Positions 1-9,922 of a stretch of DNA of 64,000 nucleotides are shown piece after piece. The stretch comes from Desmodesmus armatus. Lineage: Eukaryota > Chlorophyta > Chlorophyceae > Sphaeropleales > Scenedesmaceae. The stretch spans positions 1 to 64,000 of the forward strand of contig VIIQ02000353.1 in assembly GCA_007449985.2 (NCBI GenBank), in the 5' to 3' direction. Every line of letters starts with the position of its first letter. Position 1 is the first letter of the stretch. The notes beneath the pieces are model-generated. The model saw nothing but the letters and a program-made list of their open reading frames with translations, was not told the DNA's origin and ran no database searches. A program made the position numbers and the translations under genes.

Positions 1-545
1 TGTATGCGGGGGGGGGGGGGGGGGGGGTCAACGAGCGGGGTGTGTGTGTGTGTGTGTCAACGAGCGGGGGGGGGGGGGGGGTGTCAACGAGCGGGGGGGG
101 GGGGGGGGTGTCAACGAGCCGGGGGGGGGGGGGGGGGGGTGTGTCAACGAGCGGGGGAGGGGGGGGGTTGTCAACGAGCCGGGGGGGGGGGGGGTGTCAA
201 CGAGCGGGGGGGGGGGGGGGGGGGGTGTCAACGAGCGGGGGGGGGGGGGGGGGGGGGGGTGTCAACGAGCGGGGGGGGGGGGGGGGGTCAACGAGGGGGG
301 GGGGGGGTGTCAACGAGGGGGGGGGGGGTGTCAACGAGGGGGGGGGGGTGTCAACGAGCCGGGGGGGGGGGGGGGGGGGTGTCAACGAGCCGGGGGGGGG
401 GGGGGGGGGTGTCAACGAGCGGGGGGGGGGGGGGGTGTCAACGAGCGGGGGGGGGGGGGGGGGGTGTCAACGAGGGGGGGGGGGGGGTGGTCAACGAGGG
501 GGGGGGGGGGGTGTCAACGAGGGGGGGGGGGGTGTCAACGAGCCA
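1..545. repeat. poly-G minisatellite with a TGTCAACGAG core
   Basis: About 21 tandem units, each a conserved core TGTCAACGAG(C)(G/C) followed by 8-22 G residues, with a total unit length of about 20-37 bp. One unit carries a short GT run (41-57). The G runs vary in length from unit to unit while the core is nearly invariant. The plus strand has strong potential for G-quadruplexes. The Gly-rich and Pro-rich open frames across it are by-products of the homopolymers, not genes. The array adjoins the 3' side of the last visible zinc-finger exon, so it is probably intronic to that gene or just downstream. Confidence 0.9.
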
Positions 546-584
546 TCACACAGTGTATGTGAGAGGCAGGGTGAGGCTTCATTT

Positions 585-815
585 GACTTTGCACCTTGGC
601 AGCCTCAAGCAGGTCCTTCATCCAACTCTTGAGCACGTAGCCAGCAGGCAGCGCATGCCTGTGGGGCAAGATTAAGGAATAGCATGGGGGGGGGGGGGTG
701 ACGTTTGTGAGACAGAAAGGTACAATGGCAGCAGTGGCAGCCACAGCCTCCAGCAACTCCTTCATCTGACTCTTGGGCACGTAGCCAGACGGCAGCACAT
801 GCCTGTACAAGTGGA
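585..815 (-). repeat. Duplicated last exon of the ZC3H15-like gene (2 copies)
   Basis: Two copies about 150 bp apart encode variants of the segment after finger 2: HALPAGYVLKSWMKDLLEA at 658-595 and HVLPSGYVPKSQMKELLEA at about 808-735. Each has its own acceptor (CCCCACAG and TTGTACAG). Both would join in frame to the TACAA|GTGAGT donor of the finger-2 exon, so they could be alternative terminal exons or one may be a dead copy. A poly-G run lies between them. Confidence 0.8.
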
Positions 816-3800
816 GATGAAGGGAGGGAGCAAGTGCGACACAGCTAGCACTGGCCGCCATCGAAGGGCAGGGGGGTGGGGCTGGGGTGGGGGGTTGTGG
901 TGTTTGAGGGGTGAGGGTGGGGGGGGGGGGGGACTGGACGTTCAATCCCAACCACTTGTACTCGCGCTAGCTGCCATTGGGGCACTTCCGGAACCAGCCA
1001 TACTGCCTGCCCTGCACCGCATTGAAGAAGAACTTGCAAGTGCCCTATGGATGACACAAGTAGCCCCTACCCCTTCAAAAGGGACGGGGTGGGGTGTGTG
1101 GGGGCTGGGCGGGGGTGGGGTTTTGAGGGGGTGGCGAGGGGGGGGGGCACTGCACGTTCCATTTCAACTCACTTGTACTTGCAGTCGTTGCCGTTGGGCA
1201 CTTCCAGAACCAGCCATACTGTCTCAACCCACCTGCAACCCAATTTCGAGGTTGTTGTATGTGCCCTGTGCATGACACAACTAGCCATGACCCCCCTCCA
1301 ACGATGAGGGGTGGGACTTGTGGGGTGGTGGTGTTTGAAGGGGTTGGGGTGGGGGGGGGGGGGGGGCTGCATGTTCGATCCCAACTCACTTGTACTGGCA
1401 CTCGCTGCCATTGGGGCAATTAAACCAACTGTACTGCTTGCTCTCCACCGCATTCTTGCAGTTGCCCTGCGCATGCCACAACTACCCTGACCCACAATCA
1501 AAGGGATGGGGGTTTGGTGGCTGTGGTGGGGGTGGTCGTGTTTGAGGGGATGCATCGCCATATGGCAGGGGGGGGGGGGTCGCTCAAGAACAACTCACTT
1601 GTACTTGCACTCGCTGCCGTTGGGGCACTTCCAGAACCAGCCATACTGCCGTCCCTCCCCCGCATTGAGGAAGAACTTGCAGATGATGTTGGTGCTGTTG
1701 GTGGGCTTCTCAGCAGCGTGCTTCTCCTTCACCACACGCTCCAACGTTTCCTGGTCCAATCTCCATGCCCTGGGTGGGGTGATGCCGGAGGGGGGGGGGT
1801 GGGGGGGGGTGGGGGGGGGGGGGTGACGGAGGGGGGGGGGGGTCAGCCACTAGGATTGCGGTGTGGTGTGCTTTGTGGTGTTGGTGGTGTTGGTGGGCTT
1901 CTCGGCAGCGTCCTTCTCCTTTCTCCTTCACCACGCGCTCCTCTCTTAATGATGACAGGATTTTGAATGTGCCTCCCCCATCCCAAAACTAATGCGCCCT
2001 TCGAATACCCCCCCCCCCCCACACACACAACAGTTCTACCAAGTCAAGCTCCTATGCCCTTCTTCCCAGACCCTGACAACGATCAACCCTTATCCCGGCA
2101 GCGTTCACTCGCCTTCAAGTCACATCGAGCCACACTAGGAAGAAGCCTTCATGATGCCTTCATGCCACCTATGTGGGATTTCTACGCCCTTTACTGACTA
2201 CCGCATGCTGCCATCTCCAACCTCTTATTGTGCCTGCAAGGTAATTCTGGCGGGGTAAAGGGGACGGGATACAGCGCTGCTTTGGCCATGCATTAGCGAG
2301 GATGTGGCCCTCTAGCAGGCTCGTGTTCGTCCATTACAGTCGTCAGTCCCGCGTCAGCAATGTCTACTCTCCCCGCCCTACGGATAGCCCCTATGACTGC
2401 GAGGACGCAGCACCCCCAACCAGGTGAACACTTTCCTTGTCACCTCGCATTCACGCTTTTCTGCAGTTGATGATGTCTACAGTCTCCACCTGCCACCGGC
2501 GCACTCTTCGGTACTGAGGGATTACGTCAGGTTGCTTGCTATCTTGTAGGACAGCCTTAGTGAGCTTGCATGTATCCAAGTACTCACTCTGTCGACACAC
2601 AACACAACACAAACAGACACCCCTCACCTCCTCTCCCTCCTTCTCCAGGTCCCTCTGGTCTGTGAAGAGGTCAATCTTAGTGACTTGCGCTCCACGTTGA
2701 GGTCGTGGCTGTACTTGCACTTGAGCCCTTGGTGCATGACCGTGGCGGAAGAACTCACACACAACACTTTGGGGTCAACACCTGCAGGGGGGGGGGGAGC
2801 GAGAGTTGTGGGGCAAGGTGTGTGGGGTGAGGGACAAAGTGCAGGGGCCAGTGGGGGGGGGGGGGTGCACAGCTATGTGCCTTCACAGCCAAACCACCGC
2901 CCTACTGTTTTCGGCAGAATACCTGACTCCAACTGCTGCCATCGACACCATACTGCCCAAAAGCAGCAGCGGCGGCGCCAAAGCCACCAATGTTGCTGGG
3001 TGCTGCGCTGCGTGCTGCTGCTGCTGCTGTGAACCATCCTACCGAGACACCCTCGTCAAGGAGCCGCAAAAAGGGGGATCTTGAAAGGTCTGTTGATACG
3101 CAGCTGCTGCTGTTGGTGCTGCTACCTAGCTGCTGTTGCCGCCGCTGCCATTGCTAGTCCTGCCCAGAAACCTCAACTTCCCGACTGGCTTCCCTCCCCA
3201 CCTGCTTACCCCCCCGCCAACTTCCCCCTGCAACCCCCCCCAACCACCCCCTCCCTGCCTCTCTTCTGCGCCCCCCCCCCCCGCCAGCCCTACCATCCCC
3301 CCCCCCCCCCCCCCCCCCGCCAGCACACACACTCCTACCGACCTGGTGGCACCTTGGGCTGCTTGATGTTCATGGCGAACAGTGCCTCCAACTCCTTTTT
3401 GCGAGCCTCCTCAGCAGCCTTCTTCTCCTACAGGGGCAGACAAGCGGGAGGAGGAGGAGGAGGAGGGAGAGGCAGAGGAGGAGAGGCAGACGGGGGGGGG
3501 AGGCAATTTGTTGTTGCCAGTATGTTGATATCTGTAGCATACAAAGTGTGTACAGGTGGATACATAGGTGATATTTGAGTGCTTCTTGCGTGCGCCCAGC
3601 AGCCTCCAAATCCCTGGGGGTTGCAGGGGTGGTGGACAGCAACAGTGTTTCACTCTGCCGCTCGTGTACCGGGGGGGGGGGGGGGGGGGGGGGGGGAGCT
3701 GCAAGTGTAAGTGCCCCAGCAGAACAGATGCACCTTGTGTGTGTCAACATCGCTGCTGTGTCACCCTCCATGTAAAATGCCTCCAGCGCTGCCCTTCTGC

Positions 3801-4584
3801 ATCCAAGCTGGTGAAAACAGATCTGGCACTCTGCCGCAGCCACCATCATATGTGTTTGTGACTGGTCTGTGCTGCTATTGCTGCGGCTGCCAGCTTCCCG
3901 GATTTCCTTGCTAGCTGCCAGGCTGCCACTGCGCACTGCTGCAACTGCTTCTGCCTTTTGGCCAAAGGCGCATGGTACGATGTGATACGGCTAGCGTCGG
4001 CTGAATGCTGCAGCTGCTGCTGACCAGGCCATGTGATGACACGTACCTTGCCACCAGAAACTGCCATCTATCAGCATTACATAAACCATTCTGAAACGCC
4101 AACGCACCTTTTTGGCCTTCTCTGCTGCCTCCTGTGCACGCTTCTCTTGGTTGGGATGCCGACTGCATTGGAGCTGACTGCTGCGACAAACCTGCAGTGC
4201 AGAATGAGGAACACAGGAGTGGTGTTGGCATTCCGTGATAGCTGGAACAGTGATGACTGTGAATCCAACTTGACTTTGACCGCATGGGGTGTTGGGTGCT
4301 GGTCAAGGGAATGGCGGGCCGCCCATGCAGCTGCAACTGCTGCCCCAGCAACTGAAACACCCGCCAGCTGCTGTGCCACTTCTGGACTTTGACCACTTTA
4401 TTCTTGTTCTTCAAGCCAAATGTCTTGTCCTCAGCAGCTGCGCAGGCAGCAGAGCGGGTAAGGCTGCTGCAACAAAGCAGCAGCAGGAGGAGTCACTGTG
4501 ATCAGCTGAAGACGTGCCTTCTGCTTCTGCTGGCCTTGGCCGCCTGCGCCTCCTTCTTGGCTTATCGGCCGCTTTGGGCGCCAT
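595..4584 (-). CDS. ZC3H15/Tma46 (DRG family-regulatory protein)-like CCCH zinc-finger gene, partial at its 3' end
   Basis: Known members bind DRG-type GTPases on ribosomes and stabilise them. The probable start is ATG 4584-4582 (MAPKAADK, then a Lys/Ala/Gln-rich stretch). Recognisable minus-strand pieces in order are: about 4437-4385 with the family signature DKTFGLKNKNKVVKVQK; about 4185-4105 (QEKRAQEAAEKAKK, donor GTGCGT); 3427-3352 (acidic/basic helix ending ALFAMNIKQPKVPP); 2781-2628 carrying CCCH finger 1 (CEFFRHGHCTKGSKCKYSH once gaps are allowed) and IDLFTDQRD; 1769-1599 with ETLERVVKEKHA, IICKFFL and finger 2 (YGWFWKCPNGSECKYK); and 658-595 (HALPAGYVLKSWMKDLLEAA). Exon joins keep phase where checked. 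Finger 1 contains four single-base gaps within about 100 bases and the start of the finger-2 exon two more, so the gene is either damaged or badly base-called. Exons between 4380 and 3440 are only partly resolved, and the C-terminus lies beyond the left edge or in the repeat. Confidence 0.85.
948..1945 (-). repeat. Tandem array of finger-2 exon copies (4 copies plus a partial fifth)
   Basis: The finger-2 exon end (YGWFWKCPNGSECKYK plus donor) recurs at about 1590-1690, 1382-1480, 1165-1240 and 948-1045, a period of about 210-217 bp, each followed by C-rich intron on the sense strand. Only the 1599-1769 copy is intact. The 1382 copy has lost a codon (WFNCP). The 1165 copy has a one-base gap in CCCAACGGC. 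The 948 copy has a TAG in place of Glu, Cys to Arg, and no GTGAGT donor. A fifth partial copy of the preceding segment (VVKEK...AEKPTN) lies at about 1870-1945, out of frame. The decay gradient suggests one functional exon with dead duplicates. Confidence 0.85.
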
Positions 4585-4945
4585 TGTGTGCCCGCTTTGC
4601 TGCTGTTTTGTGAGACCGGTGGAAGATGCAGGAGGACAGAAGCAGCCACGTCAAATGCGCTTGTTCCAGACACGATCAGCACTGTAGACAAGCTGCAGAA
4701 CAGCGTATACCCAATGCTAAGCTCGCTGGCTCTGTGACCTGTAGCCTGCCGAGGTTCTGGCCTTTGACCTGACTGTAGGACTTCTGCTGTGCTGCACCAA
4801 GCAAGAGAAGAGATCTGCAATCCAACCTGTCCTGCTGTTGGCGCTGTCATATTCTCCAAGACTGACGTCACTCAATCAAACAGCACACGCCAGCACTGTA
4901 TCAACCTGCCACCTGTGCTTGACCCACCACCCGCCCACCCCCACA

Positions 4946-7875
4946 ATGGCCAAGCGGCCAGCAACCGCGCGAGATATCACCTCAAGAGATAGCAGTAGCC
5001 ACAGGAGGCTCCACACACTCGCAGAAGTGGGTGAGGGAGGTTTTGGCAAGGTGTACAGGGCCATGCTGAGACAACAGCCTGTAGCAATTAAGGTGCGCTG
5101 CTGCATCCTGCAGTCCCATGCCAGCACAGGGCATAGCTTGGCTTTACGAAGCTCTCCCCATTGTCAGATATAAGATACTCGGCAATGCAGTTTTGCAGTT
5201 GTCAGAGGGGGCATGTGTACAGATGCTTGGAATGCAGTTGCAGTTGCAGGTTGCATGCACAGCAGCTGCGCTGTCCCAGAGGGGTCCTGCCTTGATTCAT
5301 GGCAGCCTCCAGACGGTCATATCGTCTGACTGTCAGATAGACCAATATTTGTCACTGCTGTACAGCGTTGCGTGCACATGCATGGCTGAACAGCAGCTGC
5401 ACTCACCTCCTTCCCTGCCGTGTATAGATGAGACTGCACCTTAGACCATAGCAGCTGTTGGATGCGCGAGGGGGTCAAATAACCACAGTGTCGAACGCAG
5501 GTACAGCACAGTCGCAGCAGCTGCAGTTGATAGGCACATACAGCACACCTGCAGTGCATACGCAGTTACTGCAGCCTGCAGCAGCTGGACAACTGGATAT
5601 CCCCAGCACATCCCCTAGGCCAGCCTGGCCCGGCTGCTTGTATGCCCTGCAGTCATGGCAGCTGACGGCCTGCAGGGAGCCTCAAAAGTTGGGAATCGTG
5701 ATCTCAACCATCAATACAAACTGTGAATCAAGCCGAAAACACAATCCATTGTTGTTGGGCACCTTGCTGCCTGGTGTTCTGCAGGTCATGGCAGCTGACG
5801 GCTGCAGGGCGCCTCAAGTCTGAACATCCAAAAACCTCGACCCTATGCTCACAACCTACTACCCCTGAAGCCCTAACCATGCTCCCCACTGTCTTGTCTG
5901 CAGGTCATGGCAGCTGACGGCCTGCAGGGTGCCTCGGAGTTCGAAACCGAGCGGCTGCTGTTGTCCAAGCTGCACCACGCACAACCTGGTGCGGCTGCTG
6001 GGGGTGGCACCAGCAGAGACCCACCCCTGCGCTGCCTGGGTATGAAACTCATGACAGGAGGCAACGTGGAGGAGCAGCTGGGCAGCATATCAGGTGGGTG
6101 GCATCACCACACTGTTACTCCAGGATTACTGTACTTCCTACATGCTTCTAGACGAGCCTGAACTCCTGTAGGGAGTCTACAGGGAGCCTCCCGAGCTCAT
6201 GTGTTACAACTATGTCATCAATATGTCATCATCTTGTGGCAGCACTGGAGTTAATCCAGGTGAAATGTCCTGGTGAAAGTAATATCTGATTGTAACATAC
6301 CTCCCCCCCCCCCCCCCAAAAACCAAGCAGCAAGAAGTTACTCGACCCACATGCAGCTTGTGAGCAGCTGCAGCAACAAAGGAAGAGTGTGGAGAGTCGC
6401 ACTAGGGGGTGATGCTGCGAGCGTACTACGACCACCTCAGCAGTCAGGTAATGTAAAGGAGCAGCTGTGCTGCGTGTTTGACCTGTAGCTGTATTACATA
6501 TCCTGCTGACATGTCATGTGTGTATGGCGTGGCTGTGGAGTACCTACAGGCAGGGCGCTGTGTGTTTGCCGTGGTGGCTACGGCTGCGTGAATGATAATT
6601 GGAAATCACAGGCCTTGCTCTTATGTCATGTGCGCATATGGCTGGCTGCAATGCAGTTGCAGGCTGGGGGTGCGTGCTGCCCTGGTGGCTGCAGCTGTGT
6701 GAACGAAACTGGCAACTACAGGCCTTGCTCTCATGTCCTGTGGGCTTGGCTGGCTGCACATGCAGTTGCAGGCTGGGCGGTGCGTGCTGCCCTGGTGGTG
6801 CGGCTGCATGAACCATAACCGGCATTACAGAAGCTTCTCTCATGTCTTGTGCGCGTATGGCTTGCTGCAGATGCACTTGCAGGCTGGGGCGCTGTGTGCT
6901 GCCCTGGTGGCTGCGTCTGTGTGTCACGGACGTCATTCACACACCCTGATGTTGTGTCGTGTGGTGTCCATGGCATGCCGTGCCCCTGCAGGCTGGGCGG
7001 TGTGTGTTGCCCTGGTGGCTGCGGCTGGTGTTGCGGCCCAGATATCTGCCGCCATGCTTACCTGCACACCCTGCCGGCCTCCGCTGGCGGGCCCTGATCC
7101 ACAGAGACATCAAGCCGGCAAACATGTTCCTGGATGGCCGGCTAAATGCAAAGGTGGGCGTAAATTAAGTATGATGTTGCCATGCTGTTTACATGCGCTG
7201 TTGGTAAGGCCCTAGCCAAATACTGTCACTGACACTGTGGTACTGAACCTCAACGTGCCGCCGAGCATGCCCTGTGCGGTTGCACACCTACTTTTTTTTG
7301 TCTCTACTGTAATTGCAGCGTCAAGTAACAGTGACAGTGTGCATGCTGTTTGTACATGCGTCAAGGGAGCCGCTGCAGTTGGCAGACCATACTTCCGACC
7401 CCAGATTGCCTGCTGTGCTGCTGTGTCTGTGCAAAATGTGCTGGTGTTCTGCAGCTTGGCGACTTTGGCCTGGCCATCCCCGCCAGCAACAGCAGCAGCA
7501 GCCAGCAGCCCCGCACACAAGCCGGCGAGGTGGACATGGTCGGCACCTACCCCTACCTACCCCCCGAGTACAAATCCAGCGGCACTATCAGTGTCAAAGG
7601 CGATGTGTACGCCCTCGGGGTGTCACTCCTGCAGCTAGCTACTGGGCGTTGGAGCGGTTACATGACCTCGTGCCTGCTGTTAAACAGGGGCTGTCTCAGG
7701 GGCAGGGGTTGGACACGTTGCTCGATCGGAAGGCAGGACAGTGGGATGAAGCAGCAGGGCAGCGGCTACTGAGGCTGGGGCTGTGGGCGGTTACGGAACT
7801 GCGGATTCGCGGCCCAGTAGTGGGGTGTTAGCGCAGGAGCTGGCGAAACTGTGGGTGGCGCGGATCAAGCGTTGA
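4946..7875 (+). CDS. Protein kinase of the receptor-like/Pelle type, multi-exon
   Basis: Exon 1 (4946-5092) starts MAKRPATARD and carries the glycine loop GEGGFGKVYRA and the ATP-anchoring VAIK, ending at donor AAG|GTGCGC. Exon 2 (5904-6093) begins VMAADGLQGASEFETERLLL and continues HNLVRLLGV and LMTGGNVEEQLGS, typical of the alpha-C to hinge region, but needs frame changes at about 5985 and 6040. A later exon ending 7153 encodes WAV-VALVAAAGVAA and the catalytic loop LIHRDIKPANMFLDGRLNAK. The exon from 7455 gives LGDFGLAIP, an activation segment with GTYPYLPPEY, and the F-helix region DVYALGVSLLQLATG. The C-lobe shifts frame near 7650 and 7825 and ends LAKLWVARIKR, stop 7873-7875. No signal peptide or membrane segment is seen, so it resembles a receptor-like cytoplasmic kinase. 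Middle exons (6094-6980) are not resolved. TGTAA at 8232-8236 may be its polyadenylation signal. Confidence 0.82.
5640..5945 (+). repeat. Three copies of the kinase exon-2 acceptor edge
   Basis: The sequence CTGCAG(G)TCATGGCAGCTGACGG(C) occurs at about 5648, 5782 and 5901, a period of about 120-135 bp. Each copy has a CTGCAG acceptor and about 35 bp of the exon start (VMAADGLQGAS). Only the last runs on into a full kinase exon; the first two dissolve into unrelated intron sequence. Confidence 0.8.
6545..7040 (+). repeat. Five copies of a kinase exon acceptor edge, period about 110 bp
   Basis: Acceptor-like (T/C)(T/G)CAG or CTACAG followed by GCTGGGCGGTGTGTG-type sequence recurs at about 6550, 6660, 6769, 6880 and 6989 (spacings about 110 bp each). 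Each copy corresponds to the exon start encoding WAVRVALVAAA of the kinase alpha-E region. Copies 1-4 end within about 50 bp and carry point changes and small gaps. The fifth continues to the HRDIKPAN catalytic loop. The regular period and 3'-most intact copy match the other exon-edge arrays. Confidence 0.85.
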
Positions 7876-9029
7876 AGTTGCAGGCGCTTGGGGGAGCGGC
7901 GGCAGCAGTGGGCAGGGGTGGGCGCCGGGGGCGGGGTTGGCGGTGGTGGGGATGGGGGCGGGGGTGCCAGGTGGGGTAGGGGTGGCAGCAGCGGTGGCGT
8001 TGGGGTGGCAGCAGTGGCGGCAGTGGGGGCGGCAGTGGGGGCGTGTTGCTGGGAGCTTTTGGAAGTTCCTGACTTCTACTGGGCCTCATTTGGGCAGGTC
8101 GTAGCAGCAGAGGTGTGAAGTGTGACTGCTTTTCATCAAGGAAGGCAGTGATGTCATCATGATGTTCACTGTTCACCATCTTGTGCAATCTTGTTTTTGT
8201 GTAGGATATTGCTCTGTGCCATACGCCAGAGTGTAATTTGTGTTGTATGTCCTGCACATCACCGCCCCTCCCAGCACCTTACTAGGCTAAGCTAGGCCAC
8301 ACATAGGCAGGGTGTGAGCAGTAGCTGGTGTTACGCCTATTACCAGCATGCCATGCCATACAAGGATTACAACAATGATTGTTGTCAGCAAGCGTCATGA
8401 CTGTCTGGGCATCACTAGTGTTGTGTACGTTATTTGTTGCAGGTCCTGTGTTCCAGGACCCCTCGGAATCCCATGCGAATTCCCAGGCGCCAGCCTGGCC
8501 AGTCGTTGATTGCATTGGCATGGCATTGGCACTGCAAACATATGTGCCAGAAATTATCTGCAGTCTGTCCCATCCATTGCAATTCCAATGGACAGGCCTG
8601 CAATTCTGCAGGAGTCAGCCTGTGGAGCATACATGTCATGACTGTGATCACAGCTGTCAGGCTTCTGACTGGGGCAGTTTGTAGCCGCAGCATCCCAATG
8701 ATTCTTGAGGTTCTTGTTTCTGTCTGTATCATTTGTGACAGCGTTATCAGCTCCAGCGGCCCAAGAGTCGAGCCAGCCAACGTCACCACCCTTCCCACCA
8801 CGTTCGTTCCTATCCTTGGACGGTTCCGGCGATCCAGACGTTTCGGCCGCCCCACAGTGACACGAAGTTCCAGAAGCAAACATGAAGGCCGTTCACTGTG
8901 TGTCTCCCCTCGCCCGTGACAACCTCTTACAACAGTAGTGCTGCAGCTGCTGTTGTGAGATATGCAGCAGGTGCTGGCATCGTCAACAGCGGAAGCGTCC
9001 GCACTGTGAAAGCATAGCAAGGAGGATCG
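7876..9029. other. Intergenic region between kinase and transporter genes
   Basis: Position 7885-8060 is a G-rich stretch of GGGG(T/C)GG(C/T)-type repeats that probably lies in the kinase 3' UTR. TGTAA at 8232-8236 is a candidate chlorophyte polyadenylation signal. A minus-strand open frame (8883-8554, beginning MFASGTSCHCGAAE) has no recognisable domain. It overlaps the upstream flank of the transporter, and there is no independent support for it. Nothing else was recognised. Confidence 0.5.
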
Positions 9030-9889
9030 ATGGGACAGCACGATGGAGCCAAGCCAGCAGCTGCTGCAGAAGTGGAGGGGCCGCAGGGCCACAAGCTGCA
9101 TGCACGCATGCCCATCAGCCAAATCCTGGCTTTGACGTGAGTAGGTGTCGAAATCCTGCATGGTGTGAAAAAACCAGACAAGGTTGGAACGTAGACGCAC
9201 TCCAGCAGCTTCTGCATCTCTAACCACCCATTCGCAGCGGGGTGCCTCCCCCCTCACTCCCCCCCCCCCCCCTCTCCCCCCATACACACACACCCCACCA
9301 CCAGCGAGGTGTTGATAGCACCGAAATTTTCTGCACAGGTGCACTCAAGTGCACCACACCACACCTGCCCACGGACTAAGCAACCCCTGCTCCACTAGGC
9401 ATCACTGAACTGCCCCCCCCCCCCACACACATACACACACACCTCCCCCTCTCTCCCCCTCTTTGCCCCGCAGCACCACCAACCTTGCCCAGGGGGTCAT
9501 GCTCACCAGCGTGATGCCCTCTGCTTGCACCCCCTACACTGCCTCCAGCCCCTCCCCTCCTCCCTCCCCTCAATCAGCACCGCCAAATCTTCCAGGCATT
9601 CATGCTGACCATGTCCCCCCCCCCCCCCCCCCCCCCCGCAGCACCACCAACCTTGCCCAGGGAGTCATGCTGACCATGCCCACTCCCCCGGCCCCTTCCA
9701 CCCCCCCCCCCCCCCACAGCACCACCAACCTTGCCCAGGGAGTCATGCTCACCATGCCTCTGCTTGCGCTCCCCCCTACACTGCCTCCAGCCCCTTCCCC
9801 CTCCTCCCTCCCCTCAATCACTTTCAGCACCAACAAAGTTTCCAGGCAGTCATGCTGACAATGCCCACTGCTCCCCCCCCCCCTTCAAC

Positions 9890-9922
<33 letters not shown>

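Noticed and set aside
1..545. Possible CRISPR-like array
   Set aside because: Regular spacing, but the spacers are homopolymer G, there is no unique spacer content, no cas genes, and the context is eukaryotic.
4..675. Gly-rich open frames (up to 223 codons) and opposing Pro-rich frames
   Set aside because: They exist only because G or C homopolymers contain no stops in any frame; the composition follows the minisatellite unit, not a protein.
8430..9344. 304-codon minus-strand open frame
   Set aside because: It overlaps the first exon of the MFS gene, whose phase and splice sites fit a known family, and the frame has no recognisable motif.
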